64,000 nt of DNA from Desulfuromonadaceae bacterium (lineage in GTDB: Bacteria > Desulfobacterota > Desulfuromonadia > Desulfuromonadales > Desulfuromonadaceae): the NCBI GenBank assembly GCA_016936455.1, contig JAFGXV010000007.1:49999-113998 (forward strand). Reading direction: 5' to 3'. Under the pieces are notes generated by a model, which was not told the origin of the DNA, did not search any database, and saw only the letters and a program-made list of their open reading frames with translations. The position numbers and the translations under genes were made by a program. This document shows positions 16,870 to 25,841 of this stretch, piece after piece. Within the stretch, counting starts at the first letter, position 1; each line of letters starts with the position of its first letter.

Positions 16870-17844
16870 TTACAAATAATCGAGAATGGACAATTCTGAC
16901 ACCTGACTGGTTACCTGAAGAGCACCCTTGAACGCCGTCTCGGTCTGGGTGATTTCAGTGATGACATCAACAATGTCCGCATCTTCATAACGGGAAAGAA
17001 TCCCTTCGAGATCTATCCTGACACTCTCAAGGTGTGACTTTGAGGTCTCCAGGCGCTCGGCATTGTTCCCCATACGTCCGCGGGCACTGCGAACTTGGTC
17101 AGCCGATGACTCCAGCGTGCCAAGCAGATCAGTCAGCTCGGGGATATGCCGCACTTCGACCGGGTTGCCTGATCCATCGTACAACTGGACATCCTGACCA
17201 CTATAACCCCGCATCGCATACTCCAGGTTGGTCAGCATGTCGAAAATATTCTCACCCACCTGATCAAGGGTGCCATCGCCATCCACATCTTTCAGGCCCT
17301 GAAATACCTCGCTACCGGCCAGGTTAGTCTGGATATACTCTCCCGGTGACGCCTCAAGGCGCTTAATATTGTTATCGCCCTGATAGCTGACAAAATCGCC
17401 ATCGGCAACGAAGGCCTGGGTATCCTCAAGAAAACCTGAAAAAATATACTGGCCACCCACCTGCGAATTGCCCAAGCTGATCATCTGTTCCTTAATATAG
17501 CCAATACTGGTCGCCAAGGTTTCCAGATCTGCGTCGCTAAGGGTTCCATTAATCGCATTAATCGCCTTTTCCTTGGCGCTGACCAGCAGATTCTCCACTG
17601 TATCCAAGTAGGTATCCTGGTTGTCCAGGCGATCGACAGCGGTCGAGATCGACTCAATGAAACGATCCGTCGAGCTAATTTGACTCCGTGCCGACAGGAC
17701 GGGACGAATGGCCGCCGGATCATCAGAAGGAGCATTCAACTTCTTCCCGGTCGCAGCCTGCGTCCTGAGGTCTTCCAGCTCGCTCGTCAAACGGCTGATT
17801 TCAGTGGACAGGGCCCGATAGTTGGTTGACAGGGTGGCTTTCAT
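16870..17844 (-). CDS. flgL: hook-filament junction protein FlgL (HAP3)
   Basis: A 324-aa extracellular protein that joins the hook to the flagellin filament on top of FlgK. It has the flagellin-like N-terminal coiled region: ALSTEISRLTSELEDLRTQAATGKK with the conserved LNAPSDDPAA. The C-terminal helix ends with ETAFKGALQVTSQVSELSILDYL, the flagellin-type D0 domain. There is no signal peptide, as expected for a type III export substrate. It lies 20 bp after flgK in the sigma-28-driven late operon. Confidence 0.94.
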   Translation of the reverse strand: MKATLSTNYRALSTEISRLTSELEDLRTQAATGKKLNAPSDDPAAIRPVLSARSQISSTDRFIESISTAVDRLDNQDTYLDTVENLLVSAKEKAINAINGTLSDADLETLATSIGYIKEQMISLGNSQVGGQYIFSGFLEDTQAFVADGDFVSYQGDNNIKRLEASPGEYIQTNLAGSEVFQGLKDVDGDGTLDQVGENIFDMLTNLEYAMRGYSGQDVQLYDGSGNPVEVRHIPELTDLLGTLESSADQVRSARGRMGNNAERLETSKSHLESVRIDLEGILSRYEDADIVDVITEITQTETAFKGALQVTSQVSELSILDYL

Positions 17845-17864
17845 AAGCGTTACCTCTCAAAGAC

Positions 17865-19541
17865 TTACTGGATAATACCCAGCACCGTCGACATCATCTC
17901 ATCGACCGTGCTCAGCAGTTTTGCCGAGGCTTCAAATCCTCGCTGATACTTGATCAGGGCAATCATCTCCTCTTCCAGAGAAACCCCGGCCACGCCATCG
18001 CGCATGGTCTTCAGCTGATCCAGCGCGTCGCCGGACCCCCGGCGCGCCAGTTCACTCTGGCTGGCCTCAACGCCAACACGTGCGGCCATCTTGCCGTAAA
18101 AACTGACGAACGTATCCTCGCCATTCACAGCATTTTTATCTTTCAGTGCAGCGACTTCCAAAGCATTGGTATTGTCGCCGGGAGCCGAGCTATCGCCGGC
18201 AGCCACCTTGCTAGTATCGCGCACCGCAACGCTCATCAGCGCCGCCGAACTTGACATACTAAACTCTGGAGCATCATAACTACCCGCTAATTCCGACAGA
18301 TCGACACTGACGCTTAGCGGGCTGTTTCGCGTCAGATCATAATCCGGCGTAATCATTAGATGCCAGTTACCGCTTTCATCCTGAGCCGTTTCTGCCGTCA
18401 GGGGGGCGCCCTGTGCATTGATCTGGTCGCGCACATCGTCAAGGCTGTAGGTTCCGGCAGCCAGAGAAAAGGAGTAGTCGACACCGTCCACCACCAGCGA
18501 GACATTGCCTCCGACAAAACCGGCAACAGTATTATCGGCGTACGCCTGACTCATGTGATTGCCCGGATTCTGGAAGAAAGGGATACCCGTCGAGCCATCG
18601 AGCCCCATGCCTGACTCATGCAGGGCATTCACTTCCTGGATCATCTGGTAGGCCGTATAATCAAGATCTTGCTTTAAAGACGGAATAAATTCGTCACGCA
18701 ACTCAAACAGGCCGGAAAACTTTCCGCCCAGATTGCGGCCGCTGACATCGAAAGAAGAGCCCCCGATCACCAGTTGCAGCTCAAGGCTGTCTCCACTCTG
18801 AACGGCTTCGAGCTGCAGCGCCGAGGAGTTCTGAACCAGAGGCAACCCACCCGGCAGCTGGACGTTCACAGCACCACTGGGCTCCTCAAAAGACTGTACC
18901 CCAAGAGCGTACGTCAACTCCTGCAACAGCTGATCACGCTGGTCGCGGAAGGAGTTGGCGGTCTGGCCTTTGGCTTCAATGGTCTGGATGCGCTGATTGA
19001 GATCGGCGATCTCCGTCAGCTTAAGGTTGACCGCATCAAGCTCGGACAAAACGGTGGTATTGATATTGGCCGCCACATTGTCCAAATCATTCGAAATAGT
19101 ATTGAATTCACTGGCCAGCAGCTCACCACGCTGAATCACCAGATCGCGCTCCACCTGCCCGCTAGGGTTAGCCGACAGCTCCTGCCAGGCGTCAAAAAAA
19201 CGATCAATTTCAGTGGCCAGATTCTCTTCGCCAACACTGAATATTCGCTCAAGCTCGGCCAGCGGAGCTTCCTTGGCGTCTTCCGCACCCAGCTGCTGGC
19301 TTTTATCAAGCAGCTGCTCGCTGATGAAAGCATCATATTCTCGCTGGACATCGGACACCTTGACGCCCGTTCCGATAAAATAGTCACCAAAATTGAGCGC
19401 TGGATAGTCACTGAAAACCGCCGTCTGACGGGAATACCCTTCTGTATTGACGTTGGCAATATTGACGCCGGTAATTTCAATCGCCTTCTGGTTGGTAAAA
19501 AGGCTCGTTTTCCCGGTATTCAGCGCAGCAGCAAGACCCAT
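17865..19541 (-). CDS. flgK: hook-associated protein FlgK (HAP1)
   Basis: A 558-aa structural protein of the hook-filament junction, secreted through the flagellar export apparatus. The N-terminus has the axial-protein motif with ITGVNIANVNTEGYSRQ. The C-terminal helix ends SLEEEMIALIKYQRGFEAS followed by AKLLSTVDEMM. A variable middle domain (about 100-430) forms the exposed part. Its ATG overlaps the flgN stop by one base (TGATG), so the chaperone and its client are translated together. Confidence 0.95.
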   Translation of the reverse strand: MGLAAALNTGKTSLFTNQKAIEITGVNIANVNTEGYSRQTAVFSDYPALNFGDYFIGTGVKVSDVQREYDAFISEQLLDKSQQLGAEDAKEAPLAELERIFSVGEENLATEIDRFFDAWQELSANPSGQVERDLVIQRGELLASEFNTISNDLDNVAANINTTVLSELDAVNLKLTEIADLNQRIQTIEAKGQTANSFRDQRDQLLQELTYALGVQSFEEPSGAVNVQLPGGLPLVQNSSALQLEAVQSGDSLELQLVIGGSSFDVSGRNLGGKFSGLFELRDEFIPSLKQDLDYTAYQMIQEVNALHESGMGLDGSTGIPFFQNPGNHMSQAYADNTVAGFVGGNVSLVVDGVDYSFSLAAGTYSLDDVRDQINAQGAPLTAETAQDESGNWHLMITPDYDLTRNSPLSVSVDLSELAGSYDAPEFSMSSSAALMSVAVRDTSKVAAGDSSAPGDNTNALEVAALKDKNAVNGEDTFVSFYGKMAARVGVEASQSELARRGSGDALDQLKTMRDGVAGVSLEEEMIALIKYQRGFEASAKLLSTVDEMMSTVLGIIQ

Positions 19542-19897
19542 CAGATCCTCCCGGACAGGAGGCGACCGCCCCCACGACCCTGTCTCAGGCTACCATACGA
19601 GGTATAGCTTTCCGGCCGGCTTTTGCGGCCGAAGAATTCCATCGACTCTCGGATCCAGCTCAGAGCAGACCAGAGCAAATAAGCGTTGCGTCGATTTTCA
19701 GAGCGAATACTCTCAGCCAACGCCCGTTCTTCCGGGGTAAAGCTCTCGGACGACTCCTGCGAAAGCTCCTGCATCAACTCCTGCTTGCGCTGGACAACCT
19801 CTTCCAGTTCTTCAACACGCAGTTCCTTGGCGCAGTCCCGTTCCTGGAGAATGAGCTGATAAAGCTCCTGCATTCGTTCCTTCACCATTGCATTCAT
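19541..19897 (-). CDS. flgN: FlgN-family export chaperone
   Basis: A small (118 aa), mainly helical protein rich in Glu, Gln and Lys, with a coiled-coil-like stretch ELRVEELEEVVQRKQELMQEL and the helix YLLWSALSWIRESMEFF near 75-90. These match the FlgN family that keeps FlgK and FlgL soluble for export. Sequence conservation in this family is low, so position counts: it lies between flgM and flgK and its stop overlaps the flgK start. The C-terminal tail (GRGGGRLLSGRI) is glycine- and arginine-rich. Confidence 0.8.
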   Translation of the reverse strand: MNAMVKERMQELYQLILQERDCAKELRVEELEEVVQRKQELMQELSQESSESFTPEERALAESIRSENRRNAYLLWSALSWIRESMEFFGRKSRPESYTSYGSLRQGRGGGRLLSGRI

Positions 19898-19903
19898 GGC
19901 AAC

Positions 19904-20269
19904 CTACCCCTGAGCAATAAATTTCAACAGACTGCTGGCGACTTTTTTCAGGTCCGGCGCATAGGTGCCATCGGCCACCTGCTGCTTCAGTTCCTCGATG
20001 CGGGCGGCGCGCTGCAGCTCCTCACCCTCGCTCACATCCTGAACGTATTCCGCCGTCGCCAGAATCGGCGCCCGCAGCCCTTCGAGCGGCGGCAGACTGG
20101 CGGCCGATGTCAGCGGCTGGCTCTGACCGGCCTTCTGCAGCACGGAGGAAAAGCTGATCTTGTCGCTGACTGAGCTTTTCGCATCGGCCGACTGATCGGC
20201 ATTTTTCTTGACCTTGCGAACGTCTGACTGCTGATACAGTGATTTGTCACCCTGGATTTTCATGGTCAT
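19904..20269 (-). CDS. flgM: anti-sigma-28 factor FlgM
   Basis: A 121-aa protein that binds FliA until the hook is complete and is then exported. The C-terminal half has the family pattern ARIEELKQQVADGTYAPDLKKVASSLLKFI, a helix that grips sigma-28. The N-terminal half is polar and low-complexity, as expected for the secreted, disordered part. The ATG at 20269 was chosen because AGGT lies at suitable distance; a GTG at 20278 and an ATG at 20263 are also in frame. It lies in the operon controlled by the sigma factor it inhibits, giving negative feedback. Confidence 0.9.
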   Translation of the reverse strand: MTMKIQGDKSLYQQSDVRKVKKNADQSADAKSSVSDKISFSSVLQKAGQSQPLTSAASLPPLEGLRAPILATAEYVQDVSEGEELQRAARIEELKQQVADGTYAPDLKKVASSLLKFIAQG

Positions 20270-20311
20270 GGCACTCACCTCTTACCCTTTATAAAGATGG
20301 ATCTGATTAGC

Positions 20312-20782
20312 TTAATTTTCTGTTATCCGCTGCAAGCAGCCCAGAGTCTGTTCCGCAAGTACGCCCTCCGCCTCGTCAAAAGCATGCTCAAGGGCGGAAT
20401 CAATCTGCTTTTGTGTCAGCAGGCCGCTTACGCTGGCGATCAGCTCCTGAATCCGCTGCGCCGTGTGCCGCGGCCCGAAGTAACCGGACTCGCCCAGCAG
20501 CGCGCAACCCTCATCCTGACCGGCTTCGCCGCTACGCAGCAGAGCCACGGCCATCTGCTGTTCTTCCAGCAGCACCTGAATCGCCTGAACCAGCTGCAAC
20601 AGCACCTCATAGACCGGCGGGCACTCACGCAGCACATTCTGGGCCGTCCCCTGCAGCATTGAAATCGTGCCGGCCAAGGCGCGACTTCCACCGACCATTC
20701 CCTCACAGCCCTGGCGCTTTTCGACCAGACCCAACACCTGCTCAAGCTCTTTCAGCGAAAAGTTTTGCGGCTGTGATAACAT
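20312..20782 (-). CDS. unknown protein in the late flagellar operon
   Basis: A 156-aa protein that I do not recognise. It appears mostly helical, with many Leu, Gln and Glu residues (VYEVLLQLVQAIQVLLEEQQ), no signal peptide and no membrane segment. GAGGAGC lies just before the ATG (20782), so translation is likely. It sits between flgJ and flgM in the sigma-28 operon. The position and helical, acidic character fit a secretion chaperone or FlgN-like helper, but flgN is already present in the operon. This is a guess from context. Confidence 0.75.
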   Translation of the reverse strand: MLSQPQNFSLKELEQVLGLVEKRQGCEGMVGGSRALAGTISMLQGTAQNVLRECPPVYEVLLQLVQAIQVLLEEQQMAVALLRSGEAGQDEGCALLGESGYFGPRHTAQRIQELIASVSGLLTQKQIDSALEHAFDEAEGVLAEQTLGCLQRITEN

Positions 20783-20905
20783 AGGTAGCTCCTCATATTC
20801 AATGCAGGCATGCGTCGATCAGCGTGCTCCTGGTCTTCGTATCGTCGTGAAGCATGAATAAATTTAGATAATCTTACCGATGGTCACGGACAAACCGCGG
20901 TATTT

Positions 20906-21223
20906 TCACTCTTGCGTCACCTCGTCCACGGCCAGCTGGCGATACAGCTGGTGGCCCAGCCCCATACTCTGTCGGTGCGCCAACTCGCGCGCCACCTCGC
21001 CATCATACAGATCACGATAGACCTCGCCCGCCATGCCCATATCGATAATACCCTCGACCGGCTGCGAACCGCGCATGGTCTTGAACATCATCTGCACCAT
21101 GACGGCTTCGAATTCCTTGCAGGTCTGCTCCAGCGCCGCATCATCGCGTTTATTTTTCGCGGCCTGAGTCAGCTTGGCTGAGTCGGGTCCCATGTATAAT
21201 CGAGGGTCAACAAAAAGGTTCAT
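20906..21223 (-). CDS. flgJ: FlgJ-type rod-binding protein (single domain)
   Basis: A 105-aa protein matching only the N-terminal rod-binding domain of FlgJ: LEQTCKEFEAVMVQMMFKTM followed by the conserved YRDLYDGEVARELAHRQSMGL. The C-terminal muramidase domain found in enteric FlgJ is absent, as in many other phyla, so rod penetration of peptidoglycan must use another enzyme. It acts in the periplasm as a scaffold for rod assembly. It is the first gene after the sigma-28 promoter, with GGAG before the ATG. Confidence 0.9.
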   Translation of the reverse strand: MNLFVDPRLYMGPDSAKLTQAAKNKRDDAALEQTCKEFEAVMVQMMFKTMRGSQPVEGIIDMGMAGEVYRDLYDGEVARELAHRQSMGLGHQLYRQLAVDEVTQE

Positions 21224-21257
21224 CGCTGGCTCCGGTGTAAGACTTCTTTATTCCCTC

Positions 21258-21284
21258 TTATCGACATCGGAACAGATTTCTTTA
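21258..21284 (-). promoter_or_regulatory. sigma-28 (FliA) promoter of the flgJ-fliW operon
   Basis: On the minus strand TAAAGAAA is followed by 11 bases and then GTCGATAA. The FliA consensus is TAAAGTTT-N11-GCCGATAA. The -35 box matches at the key TAAAG bases, the -10 box at seven of eight, and the spacing is exact. It lies about 35 bp upstream of the flgJ start and just after the flgI terminator. Confidence 0.88.
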
Positions 21285-21313
21285 ACCGGCAACAGCTGCG
21301 CACCCATTAAAAA

Positions 21314-21343
21314 ACGGGTATGGAACACAAATTCCATACCCGT
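21314..21343 (-). terminator. intrinsic terminator after flgI
   Basis: A perfect 12-bp stem (ACGGGTATGGAA and its complement) with a 6-base loop, followed on the minus strand by TTTTTAATG. It begins about 29 bp after the flgI stop and closes the long flagellar operon, directly before the sigma-28 promoter of the late operon. Confidence 0.87.
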
Positions 21344-21371
21344 CGAAATCTCTCTGACACCGCACGAGCCG

Positions 21372-22466
21372 CTACAGAACTACCAGTTCCGCGTGCAGGG
21401 CCCCCGCCGCCTTAATGGCCTGAAAAATTGCGATCAAATCGCGCGGCGTGGCGCCAATGGCGTTCAGAGCCCGTGCCACATCGCCGATGTTGACCCCCAT
21501 CGGCAACAGGACCAGGTTGCCACTGTCCTCGGCAATATCGACCTGGCTGTCCGGAACCGTGGTGGTTGATCCCTGGGCAAAGGCATTCGGCTGCGAAACC
21601 ATCGCCGACTCACTGATTACCAGGTTGAGGTTGCCGTGGGACACGGCCACCGTCGACAACCGCACATTCTCGCCCATGACCACAGTCCCGCTGCGCTCGC
21701 TGACCACGATACGCGCCTTCATGTCCGGCTGGACTTCGAGATGTTCCACCCGCGCAATAAACTCGACCAGCGGCATCTGCTGGGGGTCCGGTGTCTGCAC
21801 ACGGAAGCTCCCGCTATCAAGCGGCTGCGCGACACTGGCGCCAAAATAGTCATTGATGGCCTCGGCCATGCGCGTCACCGTGGTGAAATCCGCCTCGCGC
21901 AGCCGATAGCTCAGCTGACGGTTGTCCGGCAGCTGAAACGGCACCTCGCGCTCCACCGTGGCGCCATCGGGGATGCGCCCGACCGTTGGATGGTTCTTCT
22001 GGACTTTGGCCGCCTTGCCACCAAAGGACAGGGCACCAACAGCCAGCGGCCCCTGGGCCACGGCATAGACCTGACCATCGGGGGCCTTCAGTGGCGTGAT
22101 GAGCAACGTGCCGCCAACCAGGCTGTCGGCATCGCCGATGGAGGACACCAGCACATCGATGGAGCTACCGGCTTTGGCAAATGCTGGCAACTCGGCGGTG
22201 ACCATGACGGCAGCGACGTTATCCACCTTGACATTATCGCGGTCCACGCGCATGCCGAGACGTTCCATCATGTTGACCAGCGACTGAATCGTAAACTCGG
22301 TGCTGGCACTGTCACCGGTCCCGTTGAGACCCACGACCAGGCCATAGCCCACGAGCTGATTACTGCGCACCCCTTCGATATCCGCCAGATCCTTGATCCG
22401 GCTGGCCGAAACCAGCGAAGGAAAGAACCACAGCAGAAAAGCACACAAGATCAGATAGCGTCTCAT
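21372..22466 (-). CDS. flgI: flagellar P-ring protein FlgI
   Basis: A 364-aa periplasmic protein forming the P-ring around the rod in the peptidoglycan layer. It starts with a Sec signal peptide (YLILCAFLLWFFPSLVSA). Family motifs are IKDLADIEGVRSNQLVGYGLVVGLNGTGD near the start and GDVARALNAIGATPRDLIAIFQAIKAAGALHAELVVL at the end (each only summarised by its ends here: RSNQLVGYG and LHAELVVL). Length is normal. It is the last gene of the long operon, 12 bp after flgH. Confidence 0.96.
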   Translation of the reverse strand: MRRYLILCAFLLWFFPSLVSASRIKDLADIEGVRSNQLVGYGLVVGLNGTGDSASTEFTIQSLVNMMERLGMRVDRDNVKVDNVAAVMVTAELPAFAKAGSSIDVLVSSIGDADSLVGGTLLITPLKAPDGQVYAVAQGPLAVGALSFGGKAAKVQKNHPTVGRIPDGATVEREVPFQLPDNRQLSYRLREADFTTVTRMAEAINDYFGASVAQPLDSGSFRVQTPDPQQMPLVEFIARVEHLEVQPDMKARIVVSERSGTVVMGENVRLSTVAVSHGNLNLVISESAMVSQPNAFAQGSTTTVPDSQVDIAEDSGNLVLLPMGVNIGDVARALNAIGATPRDLIAIFQAIKAAGALHAELVVL

Positions 22467-22478
22467 ACCAGACCCCCT

Positions 22479-23171
22479 CTAAAACGGACTCGCGGAATCG
22501 AGAAGACGCAGCAGCCAGCCCGGCTTCTGTTTGTCATCAATGACACCATTGCCGGTATAGACAATATTGGCGTCGAGAATGTGCTGGGAATCGATTTCAT
22601 TCTGCGGCGTAATATCCTGCTGACGCACCACACCGGTGAGGTGGATCAGCTGCTGCTCGTGATTGACCGTCACCCGCTTGCTGCCAGCAATGCGCATGTT
22701 GCCGTTCGGCAGAACTTCGACCACCTGTGTGGTGATTGTTGCCACCAGGTCTTCGCGCCGGGTGGTCGTCCCGCTGCCCTGAAAATCGTTGGTGTAGCCC
22801 GCGCTGATCAGCTTGGTCGGGTCAATGGCGCTGTTGATATTGGCGATATTACTTTCGAGTCCGAACAGGCTGGTAATGTCGGCACTGGCGCTGGTGCTGC
22901 GCCCGGTCGAGGTCGAAGCCTCCTTGTTGGCTTCGGCCTGTTCCTGGATAATGACCGTCAGAATATCGCCAACCCGGCAGGCGCGGTTGTCGACGAACAG
23001 GCTGCCATTGCCCGTAGTCCACAGGGAACCGGGAGTCTGCGGCGCGGGCGCGACGATCACCGGCTCGGGGACATCGGGCACCGACACCGGCTCAGTCTTG
23101 TGCGCGACCGGAGCACAGGCCGTCAGCGTCAAAGCAGCGAGGGCGAAAACGAGTAAACCAGCAGCTCTCAT
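22479..23171 (-). CDS. flgH: flagellar L-ring lipoprotein FlgH
   Basis: A 230-aa outer-membrane lipoprotein forming the L-ring. The signal peptide ends with a lipobox LTAC (Cys about residue 19). Family features are SLFVDNRACRVGDILTV, the NKEAST stretch and the C-terminal RQQDITPQNEIDSQHI block. Length is normal. It lies between flgA and flgI in the usual order. Its presence shows the organism has an outer membrane. Confidence 0.95.
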   Translation of the reverse strand: MRAAGLLVFALAALTLTACAPVAHKTEPVSVPDVPEPVIVAPAPQTPGSLWTTGNGSLFVDNRACRVGDILTVIIQEQAEANKEASTSTGRSTSASADITSLFGLESNIANINSAIDPTKLISAGYTNDFQGSGTTTRREDLVATITTQVVEVLPNGNMRIAGSKRVTVNHEQQLIHLTGVVRQQDITPQNEIDSQHILDANIVYTGNGVIDDKQKPGWLLRLLDSASPF

Positions 23172-23173
23172 GA

Positions 23174-24157
23174 CTAAAACTCCACCCGGACAAAATCTTG
23201 GTCGATAACTTCAGCCAGCACATCCTTCAGCGATGCGCTGTTGCGCACGCTGATCACCTGCCCGACACGGCCATCCTCGCGTGCCACGCCGGTCGCAGTC
23301 AACCGCATACCACCGCGGGCAGCGACAATCTTTACAAAATCACCTTTTTTAATCACCGGTGGCTGCTCGACCTGACGATGCTCAATCGCTTCGCCAGCAC
23401 GAACATTACGCATCAGCCGCATGCCCTCCAGCGCCGCCAGCGAGAAAAAGGGTCCGTTCAGATCCGAGACATCGAGTCTCGCCATCTGAATCTGGGCCGC
23501 CGTCAACAGGGTTCCGCGCGGCAGATTGTGACGGGCCACCGCTACGTCGGCATAAACCAGCAACTTGCCGCGCACCGCGAGATTTTTGACGATGTGCTGA
23601 TCCACCCGGTACACCAGCGTGAGGCTGCGACTGCCGATCAGCTCTTTCACAGCGGGAATGACTTCGACCGTCAGTTCACCGCGCGGAAGATAAAAATCCT
23701 CGATCGACTGGTGGGATTCAAACCGCATCTCAACCGCACCAAACCGCTTGCGGTTTAGTTCGAGGAAGTCGCCGATGGTAGCCTCCACATCCACCTGACG
23801 GACCCGTTCCCCGTCGCGCGTCACCGTCACCCCGTCCGCACCGGTCCAGATGACGGAGGACGGGTCCAGCCCTCCACGTTGCAACGCCCGCAACACGAAA
23901 GCCCGATCGAACTGGCGCGATTGACCGGCATTGGGCGAACGCCCCAGCTGAAGTTCACACAGCTGAGGAACAACCGGTTTGGCCACAACAACATCGCACA
24001 GGCTGATTTCATCGCCCGCGACCAGGGCCTCGGCGCGCAACTCAAGATAAAGTTTCGACCCGGCAGGCAGCGGTTCTGCATAGGCGGCGCTGCTCCAAAG
24101 CATTGCGATCAGAATCAGCAGCGGCAAAAAAACTTTACGCGAAATCAGCTCCGTCAC
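23174..24157 (-). CDS. flgA: flagellar P-ring assembly chaperone FlgA
   Basis: A 327-aa periplasmic chaperone that helps FlgI assemble around the rod. It begins with a hydrophobic signal sequence (VFLPLLILIAMLWSSAAYA). The C-terminal half has the SAF-type fold: ARHNLPRGTLLTAAQIQMAR, then MRLMRNVRAGEAI and KGDFVKIVAARGGMRLTATG. It is longer than enteric FlgA (about 220 aa), as is common outside the gammaproteobacteria. The start is GTG (24157) with only a weak ribosome-binding site. It lies 13 bp after flgG and two bases before flgH. Confidence 0.92.
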   Translation of the reverse strand: MTELISRKVFLPLLILIAMLWSSAAYAEPLPAGSKLYLELRAEALVAGDEISLCDVVVAKPVVPQLCELQLGRSPNAGQSRQFDRAFVLRALQRGGLDPSSVIWTGADGVTVTRDGERVRQVDVEATIGDFLELNRKRFGAVEMRFESHQSIEDFYLPRGELTVEVIPAVKELIGSRSLTLVYRVDQHIVKNLAVRGKLLVYADVAVARHNLPRGTLLTAAQIQMARLDVSDLNGPFFSLAALEGMRLMRNVRAGEAIEHRQVEQPPVIKKGDFVKIVAARGGMRLTATGVAREDGRVGQVISVRNSASLKDVLAEVIDQDFVRVEF

Positions 24158-24170
24158 GCGACTGTACCGA

Positions 24171-24956
24171 TTAAACCAGGTTATTGGTCATCTGCAGCAT
24201 TTCATCGGCGGTCTTGATGGCCTTGGAATTGACCTCATAGGCACGCTGACCGGCGATCATGTTGACCATCTCCTCCATAACGCTGACATTGGACCCCTCA
24301 AGATAGCCCTGCGCCAGGGTGCCCATACCGTTTTCGCCCGGCAGACCCGTAATCGGAGTTCCCGATGAAACCGTTTCCGAATAGAGATTGCGACCCAGAC
24401 TGCGTAATCCCGCCTCATTGCCGAAGGTAGCCAGCTCCAGCACACCAACTTCGTTTGAAGATGAGGCTCCATCCAGAAAGACCGAGATACTGCCATCCTC
24501 GCCAACGGAGATGCTGGTTGTATTCTGGGGAATCACAATCTGGGGAGACAGCAGATAGCCCTCGGAGGTGGTCAGGCGACCGTCGCCATCTTTTTTCAGC
24601 GCACCAGAACGGGTGTAAGCCGTGGTGCCATCCGGCATTTCGACCTGGAAAAAACCACGCCCCTCAATAGCCACATCGAGTTCGTTTTCGGTCTGGATCA
24701 GATCACCGACGGTGAATACCTTCTGTACGGCGGCCGTACGCGAACCGAGACCAACCTGGATCCCCGTCGGCGACACGGTATCGGCCGAGGTGGAACTGCC
24801 CGGCGTCTTGCTGATCTGATACAGCAGCTCCTGAAAGTCGGCACGGCTTTTCTTGAAACCGCTGGTATTGACGTTAGCCAGGTTATTGGCGATCACGTCG
24901 ATGTTCATCTGTTGCGATTCCATCCCCGTCGCGGCTGACCAGAGTGCACGAATCAT
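24171..24956 (-). CDS. flgG: distal rod protein FlgG
   Basis: A 261-aa axial protein of the distal rod, exported by the flagellar type III system. The N-terminus MIRALWSAATGMESQQMNID is followed by the axial motif VIANNLANVNTSGFKKSR. The C-terminus has the family end EEMVNMIAGQRAYEVNSKAI. Length is exactly typical. GAGGAG lies before the ATG. It follows flgF in the rod gene pair. Confidence 0.96.
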   Translation of the reverse strand: MIRALWSAATGMESQQMNIDVIANNLANVNTSGFKKSRADFQELLYQISKTPGSSTSADTVSPTGIQVGLGSRTAAVQKVFTVGDLIQTENELDVAIEGRGFFQVEMPDGTTAYTRSGALKKDGDGRLTTSEGYLLSPQIVIPQNTTSISVGEDGSISVFLDGASSSNEVGVLELATFGNEAGLRSLGRNLYSETVSSGTPITGLPGENGMGTLAQGYLEGSNVSVMEEMVNMIAGQRAYEVNSKAIKTADEMLQMTNNLV

Positions 24957-25015
24957 GAGTTATCTCCTCTATCTTATGATGAAACGGATATCGTTCGAAA
25001 AATCCATCGAGCCAA

Positions 25016-25738
25016 TCAGAACGCTGCGATTTCCAGCGCCTTGGCGTTCACCTCGTGGTAATTCTTCATCGCCTTTTCATAGGCCTCAAAGCTGCGCAGG
25101 TTGCTCATCATCAGCGCCGTTTCTTCCATCATTTTCACGTTGGACTGCTCCAGATGGCCCTGCATAACCTGGCTTTCCGTGGTAATGGTCACAGGAACAT
25201 CTTCATCCTGAAGTTCGAACCGGCCACCACCATTTTTAATCAATGCGCGTTGATCCATGGTAAAAATCGGGATTTCACCCACTTGACCATTCTCACCGAG
25301 CACCCGACCCCGTTCATCAATCGTGATGCTGCCGTCTGGCAGAATAATCGCCTCATTGTCGGCGCTCATCACGGTATCGCCGCTGCGCGTGATCAGTGCT
25401 CCATCTGCGGCGCGGGTAAAGTTGCCGACACGGGTATAAAACAGCCCTTCATCGTTGCGTACGCGGAAAAAACCCTCGCCAACAATCGCCAGATCCAAAT
25501 CGCCACCGGTCTCAATGGTCGGTCCGGCATCATGATCCGTCAGCGATCCGGAAACCACGGCAAAATTGGTACCACCGGCCTTTTGCGCCTGGGTCGCTCC
25601 ATCTAGCAGGGCGGCGAAACCAATGCGCTCCTTTTTGAAGCCGTAGGTTCCCGCATTGGCAAGGTTATTGGAAATCACATCAATCAGCTCCGTACGAGCC
25701 AGTGAACCGCTGAGGGCTGAGTAGATTCCAGAATTCAT
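25016..25738 (-). CDS. flgF: proximal rod protein FlgF
   Basis: A 240-aa axial rod protein related to FlgG. It has VISNNLANAGTYGFKKER near the N-terminus, LDLAIVGEGFFRVRN in the middle and MMEETALMMSNLRSFEAYEK near the C-terminus. I assign FlgF rather than FlgG from the shorter length, divergence and its place upstream of the clear flgG. About 100 bp separate it from the DUF2802-like gene. Confidence 0.92.
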   Translation of the reverse strand: MNSGIYSALSGSLARTELIDVISNNLANAGTYGFKKERIGFAALLDGATQAQKAGGTNFAVVSGSLTDHDAGPTIETGGDLDLAIVGEGFFRVRNDEGLFYTRVGNFTRAADGALITRSGDTVMSADNEAIILPDGSITIDERGRVLGENGQVGEIPIFTMDQRALIKNGGGRFELQDEDVPVTITTESQVMQGHLEQSNVKMMEETALMMSNLRSFEAYEKAMKNYHEVNAKALEIAAF

Positions 25739-25841
25739 CGTTGCGCTCCTTATTCAATCGTACCCGTTACATCGACAGAAGCAGCGTGGGAGTTTAGGTT
25801 GGAATTGGACAGAAGACTAAACGAAGGGCGAGAAGAGAGGG

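Noticed and set aside
21636..23156. Plus-strand open frame of 506 codons
   Set aside because: Antisense to flgI and flgH; His- and Arg-rich shadow translation with no recognisable domain.
25739..25841. Sigma-28-like site upstream of flgF (TAAACTCC and GTCGATGT)
   Set aside because: Spacing is 12 instead of 11 and the -10 box is poor; flgF belongs in the early operon.
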